9,156 nt of DNA from Candidatus Calidifonticultor daggyaiensis. GTDB lineage: Bacteria; Actinomycetota; Humimicrobiia; Humimicrobiales; Humimicrobiaceae. The notes beneath the pieces are model-generated. The model was not told the origin of the DNA. It saw only the letters and a program-made list of their open reading frames with translations, and did not search any database. This document shows positions 6,477-9,156 of this stretch, piece after piece. The translations under genes and the position numbers were made by a program. The DNA lies in assembly GCA_015661035.1 (NCBI GenBank), contig JACVJA010000039.1, forward strand, positions 1-9,156, written 5' to 3'. Every line of letters starts with the position of its first letter. Position 1 is the stretch's first letter.

Positions 6477-6533
6477 AATATTTAAAAAAATCTAGATATT
6501 TATATTAATTATTACTTTAATTTTAGTTAGTTA

Positions 6534-6555
6534 TTAAATTATAATTAAATTATAA
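6534..6555 (+). repeat. Tandem 11-base direct repeat, two copies
   Basis: TTAAATTATAA occurs at 6534-6544 and again, exactly and without spacer, at 6545-6555. It lies upstream of the tRNA-Leu promoter region. Both units contain only A and T, so the repeat could be neutral slippage or an AT-rich upstream element. Confidence 0.7.
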
Positions 6556-6584
6556 TATAGAACTACAGAAAGCTATATTGTAAT

Positions 6585-6590
6585 TATAAT
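6585..6590 (+). promoter_or_regulatory. Possible -10 box for tRNA-Leu
   Basis: A perfect TATAAT lies 31 bases before the tRNA. The -35 position 17 bases upstream reads ACTACA (6562-6567), matching TTGACA at only three positions. The distance to the tRNA is reasonable for a short processed leader. TATAAT is common by chance in such AT-rich DNA, so this is tentative. Confidence 0.35.
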
Positions 6591-6621
6591 ACAAGAAAAT
6601 GTAAATAAATTAAGCATTAAT

Positions 6622-6707
6622 GGGCGAATGGCGGAATTGGTAGACGCGCTAGGTTCAGGGTCTAGTGCTTAAATAGCGTGGGGGTTCAAATCCCCCTTCG
6701 CCCACCA
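6622..6707 (+). tRNA. tRNA-Leu (anticodon CAG)
   Basis: This is a complete class II tRNA with encoded CCA. The acceptor stem is GGGCGAA (6622-6628) with TTCGCCC (6697-6703), discriminator A6704 and CCA at 6705-6707. The D arm is GCG...CGC with the GG of the loop present. The anticodon stem is CTAGG (6649-6653) with TCTAG (6661-6665) and one G-U pair; the loop TTCAGGG puts CAG at 6656-6658, reading the CUG leucine codon. The long variable arm has stem GCT (6667-6669) with AGC (6675-6677). The T arm is GGGGG (6680-6684) with CCCCC (6692-6696) around TTCAAAT. The long variable arm, discriminator A and CAG anticodon all agree on leucine. Confidence 0.97.
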
Positions 6708-6710
6708 AAA

Positions 6711-6715
6711 GAAGG
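6711..6715 (+). promoter_or_regulatory. Ribosome binding site deciding the TTG start at 6724
   Basis: GAAGG lies only 3 bases beyond the tRNA CCA and 8 bases before TTG at 6724. No ATG or GTG is available near this site in the frame, and the frame upstream runs into the tRNA. This supports the TTG start and suggests that tRNA and mRNA come from one transcript. Confidence 0.6.
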
Positions 6716-6723
6716 TAGGTAAA

Positions 6724-7752
6724 TTGGAAGGCAGAGGCAGAAGAGATGTAATTATTATTTTAATCCTTTTAATAATTATTGCTCTTGTCATAATAAGCTG
6801 GATATCTGGTCTTTGGAGTTGTGATATTAATAAAAAAGTTTTAACAAATAAGGAAAAATTAACTATTGCCGATTATATAAATTCTGTATCTGTTTTAGTA
6901 CAATACTCAAATAAGTTGTCAATAAATTTTTTTACTACTTTAAATAAATATAAGGATCTTACTTCAAAAGAAGTAGATACCAGTTTAAATCAATTAATTG
7001 AAGAAAGTAAAATATTAGAAGAAAATAGCAAAGAGATTAATCCTCCTCAATATTTTGAAATTGCTCAAGGTTACTTAAACTTAGTATTTGACATACGAAA
7101 GAAAGCTTATGAAGAATTTAAGCCTGCACTTTTTAATGTTTTAAATGACTTAGATTATGAAAAATCAATTAAACAAATGTCGGAATCATTTATCAATATG
7201 TATATGAGTGATAAAATATATTTATATTTTCAAGAGGAATTAAAAAATTCTGGGGAAAGACTAGATATAAGTAACCTTACTATTATTGATTCTAAAATTT
7301 TGGAAAACGATAGCTTTTTGTCGGAAAATTTTGTTGCTAGTATGGTTGCAGATTTTAAATCAGTTACAAATTTGCAAGAAAGAAGAGGTGTTGCAGTTAT
7401 ATCGCAAAGCATTAACTTTAATCCAAAAATTGTGAATGAAAGAGATAATTATTTAATTATTCAAAAAGGCAGTCAAATAAATATATCAATTAATATTGAA
7501 AATCAAGGTAATGTTTCTGAACAGGAAGTTCCAGTCAAGCTCACATACAAAATACAAGGGATAGAAAAATCAGAAAAATTTGAGCAAAAAATAGGGTTAA
7601 TTAATCCGTCAGAACAAATAACAGTTACATTCTTAAATTTAAAAGCTTATCCTGGCAAAAAATGTGAGATAATTATCGAAGCTGGACCTGTTGAAAATGA
7701 AATATTGTTAACTAACAATAAAGTACAATATAACTTTATTATGGAAAGTTAA
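6724..7752 (+). CDS. Membrane-anchored protein with helical region and CARDB-like C-terminal domain, function unknown
   Basis: This 342-residue protein has a short basic N-terminus (EGRGRRD) followed by one strongly hydrophobic helix at about 9-29, so it is probably anchored with its body outside the membrane. Residues 40-220 are polar and largely helical, with the segment INPPQYFEIAQGYLNLVFDIRK (105-126) resembling a helical-bundle family I recall near pheA/serS in Actinobacteria. Residues 240-340 look like a CARDB-type Ig fold: INIENQGN (256-263), VPVKLTYKI (269-277), GLINPSEQITVTF (291-303), and a closing LLTNNKVQYNF (328-338). The start is TTG, chosen because GAAGG lies 8 bases upstream and the transmembrane helix follows at once; the next in-frame ATG falls deep in the protein. 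The gene begins 16 bases after the tRNA CCA and is followed by pheA 89 bases later. A cell-surface role is likely from the architecture; nothing more specific can be claimed. Confidence 0.75.
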   Translation: MEGRGRRDVIIILILLIIIALVIISWISGLWSCDINKKVLTNKEKLTIADYINSVSVLVQYSNKLSINFFTTLNKYKDLTSKEVDTSLNQLIEESKILEENSKEINPPQYFEIAQGYLNLVFDIRKKAYEEFKPALFNVLNDLDYEKSIKQMSESFINMYMSDKIYLYFQEELKNSGERLDISNLTIIDSKILENDSFLSENFVASMVADFKSVTNLQERRGVAVISQSINFNPKIVNERDNYLIIQKGSQINISINIENQGNVSEQEVPVKLTYKIQGIEKSEKFEQKIGLINPSEQITVTFLNLKAYPGKKCEIIIEAGPVENEILLTNNKVQYNFIMES

Positions 7753-7841
7753 ATTTTTTTTATTTCATTTTTAATAATCTATTTTTAGAATTTGTAATAA
7801 TACTTTTTTAAAATAAAAAATTTCTGAAAGAGAAGAATATC

Positions 7842-8756
7842 ATGAATATTACAAGCAGTAAATATAATAATATTGATAATAATAGTATTGATGATGTAAA
7901 AAAAGTTTCGTTTTTAGGTCCAGAAGGTACATTTACTGAAGAAGCTTTAATCAAATTTTATAGTAAAACTTTAAATAAACCTGAGTCTATCTTATCAAGG
8001 TTTATTGAAAAAATGCCATTACCAACAATTTCTGATGTAATTAAGAGCATAGATAGGGGAGAGGCAAATCAGGGAGTAGTTCCAATTGAGAATTCAATTG
8101 AAGGTTCTGTCAATTTAACGCAAGATATGTTAACTTTTGAAAGCGAAGCGAAGATAATTGCTGAAATTATAATGCCAATAAAACATCATCTAATTGCAAA
8201 AAGCAATGTGAAATTGAAACAAATTAAAAAAATTATTTCTCATCCTCATGCTACAGCTCAATGCAGGGTATTTTTAAGTCAAAAATTTCCTGATGTCGAA
8301 ATAATTGCAGCCAATAGCACGGCTGAAGCAGTAAAAAAACTTAAAGAGAACGACAAAGACAGTGCAGCAATAGGGACAAAAATTGCAGCACAATTGTATG
8401 GATTAGAGGTAATTTTATCTGATATAGAGGATAATAAAGATAATAAAACAAGGTTTGTAGTAGTTGGAAATTATATTGAAAAAAGGTGCGGGAAAGATAA
8501 AACTTCAATTGTTTGTTTTTTAAAAAAAGATAAACCTGGAAGCTTATACAATATTTTAAAGGAGTTTGCACAAAGAAATATAAATTTAACTAGACTGGAA
8601 TCAAGGCCTGCTAAAAAAGACTTGGGTGATTATGTTTTTATGATTGATATGGAAGGCCATGTTCATGATAAAATAATTTATGAAGCATTGGAAAGTTTAA
8701 GAAGCAAAGTATATCTTGTTAAATTATTAGGTTCATATCCAGCTTGGATTGATTAA
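7842..8756 (+). CDS. pheA: Prephenate dehydratase
   Basis: PheA converts prephenate to phenylpyruvate with loss of water and CO2, the step committing to phenylalanine. The 304-residue monofunctional form has the catalytic domain at about 20-210 and a regulatory ACT domain at 221-299. Catalytic-domain motifs are VSFLGPEGTFTEEA (22-35), VVPIENSIEGSV (79-90), HPHATAQCR (134-142), NSTAEAV (158-164) and NKTRFVVVG (201-209), the last holding the catalytic Thr-Arg-Phe. The ACT domain shows KPGSLYNIL (231-239), INLTRLESRP (247-256) and EGHVHDK (271-277), which bind phenylalanine for feedback inhibition in the family. There is no chorismate mutase fusion. The first 20 residues are an Asn/Ser-rich extension before the usual start; no later Met is well placed, so the ATG stands, with a weak AG-rich ribosome binding site (AAAGAGAAG). 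The C-terminal GLGDYxFxIDxEGH...LGSYP pattern is reminiscent of actinobacterial PheA. serS follows after 87 bases. Confidence 0.96.
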   Translation: MNITSSKYNNIDNNSIDDVKKVSFLGPEGTFTEEALIKFYSKTLNKPESILSRFIEKMPLPTISDVIKSIDRGEANQGVVPIENSIEGSVNLTQDMLTFESEAKIIAEIIMPIKHHLIAKSNVKLKQIKKIISHPHATAQCRVFLSQKFPDVEIIAANSTAEAVKKLKENDKDSAAIGTKIAAQLYGLEVILSDIEDNKDNKTRFVVVGNYIEKRCGKDKTSIVCFLKKDKPGSLYNILKEFAQRNINLTRLESRPAKKDLGDYVFMIDMEGHVHDKIIYEALESLRSKVYLVKLLGSYPAWID

Positions 8757-8764
8757 ATAATTTA

Positions 8765-8794
8765 TTGTGAAAATTTAAGATAATTTTTTATAAA
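8765..8794 (+). promoter_or_regulatory. Possible promoter for serS
   Basis: TTGTGA at 8765-8770 (4 of 6) and TATAAA at 8789-8794 (5 of 6) are spaced by 18 bases, 49 bases before the serS start. No T-box or other leader structure is visible in 8757-8843. The match is modest for AT-rich DNA, and serS may instead be cotranscribed with pheA. Confidence 0.3.
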
Positions 8795-8843
8795 AGCTTT
8801 CTTATTAATTAAAGACTGTTATTAAAATACGAAAGTAGGTTAA

Positions 8844-9156
8844 ATGATTGATTTAGAATTATTTCGAAAAAATCCGCAAATTTTTAAAGAAGAGTTGAAA
8901 AAAAGAAATATAAAGAATATAGATGTTGATTCTGATCTTAAGCTTGATGAGAAAAGAAGAGACTTAATTTTTAAAGTTGATGAAATTAGATCTAAAAAAA
9001 ATGCTGCTTCTAAAAAAATTCCGCTTTTAGTGGGTGAAGAAAAAAATAATCTTATTAATGAGATGAAAAACTTAAACCAACAATTAGGCTTACTAGAAAA
9101 TGAGCTTGAAAAATTAAGCAAAATGTTTTTTGAAAGAATAGCAAAATACCCTAATA
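8844..9156 (+). CDS. serS: Seryl-tRNA synthetase (partial, 3' end missing)
   Basis: SerRS charges tRNA-Ser with serine. Only the first 104 residues are visible; the frame is open at the right edge. The start MIDLELFRKNPQIFKEELKK, then a LDEKRRDLIFKVDEIRSKKN stretch (about 34-53), is the standard N-terminus of bacterial SerRS. It forms the long antiparallel coiled-coil arm that grips the variable arm of tRNA-Ser. The Lys/Glu-rich heptad pattern continues through NQQLGLLENELEKL (75-88), and the visible end AKYPN is where the family's conserved PN(I/L)P linker to the catalytic domain is expected. AGTAGG at 8834-8839 is a fair ribosome binding site, four bases before the ATG. The order pheA-serS is one I remember from Streptomyces and other Actinobacteria. 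Confidence 0.94.
   Translation, partial: MIDLELFRKNPQIFKEELKKRNIKNIDVDSDLKLDEKRRDLIFKVDEIRSKKNAASKKIPLLVGEEKNNLINEMKNLNQQLGLLENELEKLSKMFFERIAKYPN

Larger units (their letters stand above)
6197..6621. other. 425-base gene-free intergenic stretch
   Basis: No reading frame of credible length or codon use is present on either strand. I see a weak AT hairpin (TATTGATA at 6254-6261 with TATCAATA at 6269-6276) soon after the MFS gene, a strong promoter-like sequence at 6377-6405, a long imperfect hairpin at 6429-6476, a tandem 11-base repeat at 6534-6555, and a TATAAT near 6585 that may serve the tRNA. TTATTGATA occurs three times (6253, 6351, 6419). The block 6377-6395 is locally richer in G and C than its surroundings. 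Confidence 0.6.

Noticed and set aside
7230..7412. 60-codon open frame on the - strand
   Set aside because: Antisense to the CARDB-like protein gene, with no ribosome binding site or recognisable domain.
8341..8571. 76-codon open frame on the - strand
   Set aside because: Antisense to pheA across the catalytic TRF motif and ACT domain start, which are clearly coding on the other strand.
8757..8843. T-box or amino-acid riboswitch between pheA and serS, or before pheA
   Set aside because: The stretches are only 87-89 bases long, with no T-box sequence, specifier hairpin or terminator structure.
8840..9121. 93-codon open frame on the - strand
   Set aside because: Antisense to the SerRS coiled-coil arm; its Ser/Phe-rich sequence is the mirror of Lys/Glu codons.
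1..9156. CRISPR array, insertion sequence, integrase or phage genes
   Set aside because: No regularly spaced repeats, no transposase or integrase motifs, and no terminal inverted repeats were found; all long frames are explained by cellular genes.

Overview
The window is a very AT-rich bacterial chromosomal segment. My rough line counts give about 25-30% GC in most genes and less between them. It carries eight identifiable protein genes, one unassigned membrane-anchored protein gene, one tRNA-Leu and one fluoride riboswitch. There is no sign of phage, transposon or CRISPR. The gene content is that of a free-living bacterium. The PheA C-terminus, the order pheA then serS, and a CARDB-type protein next to them resemble what I remember from Actinobacteria. 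A deep-branching, low-GC actinobacterial lineage is therefore my best guess, but it is an inference.

Left part (1-3874). The 3' half of accA (acetyl-CoA carboxylase) runs rightward off the left edge. It converges on a leftward pair: a PP2C-type protein phosphatase, then three bases later a PASTA-domain Ser/Thr kinase. These are the eraser and writer of one phospho-signalling system that senses the cell wall. Neither start has a recognisable Shine-Dalgarno sequence, so the kinase is probably translated by coupling. Further right, also leftward, is a lone small DUF5684 membrane protein.

Middle part (4095-6196). This is a complete fluoride-response transcription unit. It has a TTGAAC-17-TATAAT promoter, a fluoride aptamer starting about 10 bases after the -10 box, a Shine-Dalgarno sequence able to pair with the aptamer's 3' strand, crcB/fluC, a DUF190 gene overlapping crcB by 4 bases, and a GTG-started MFS transporter. 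An A8 run near the end of the DUF190 gene, followed by a protein-like reading frame that overlaps the MFS start, suggests a frameshift or an indel. This block looks somewhat less AT-rich than its flanks and may have been acquired.

Right part (6197-9156). A 425-base gene-free stretch holds one strong orphan promoter (TTGGCA-17-TATAAT) followed by a long imperfect hairpin, which is a candidate small RNA or long leader. Then come tRNA-Leu(CAG), a TTG-started CARDB-like membrane-anchored protein gene beginning 16 bases after the tRNA CCA, pheA (prephenate dehydratase with ACT domain), and the start of serS (seryl-tRNA synthetase), which runs off the right edge.

The points most worth a second look are the riboswitch-controlled operon with its MFS partner, the possible frameshift in the DUF190 gene, and the orphan promoter with hairpin.
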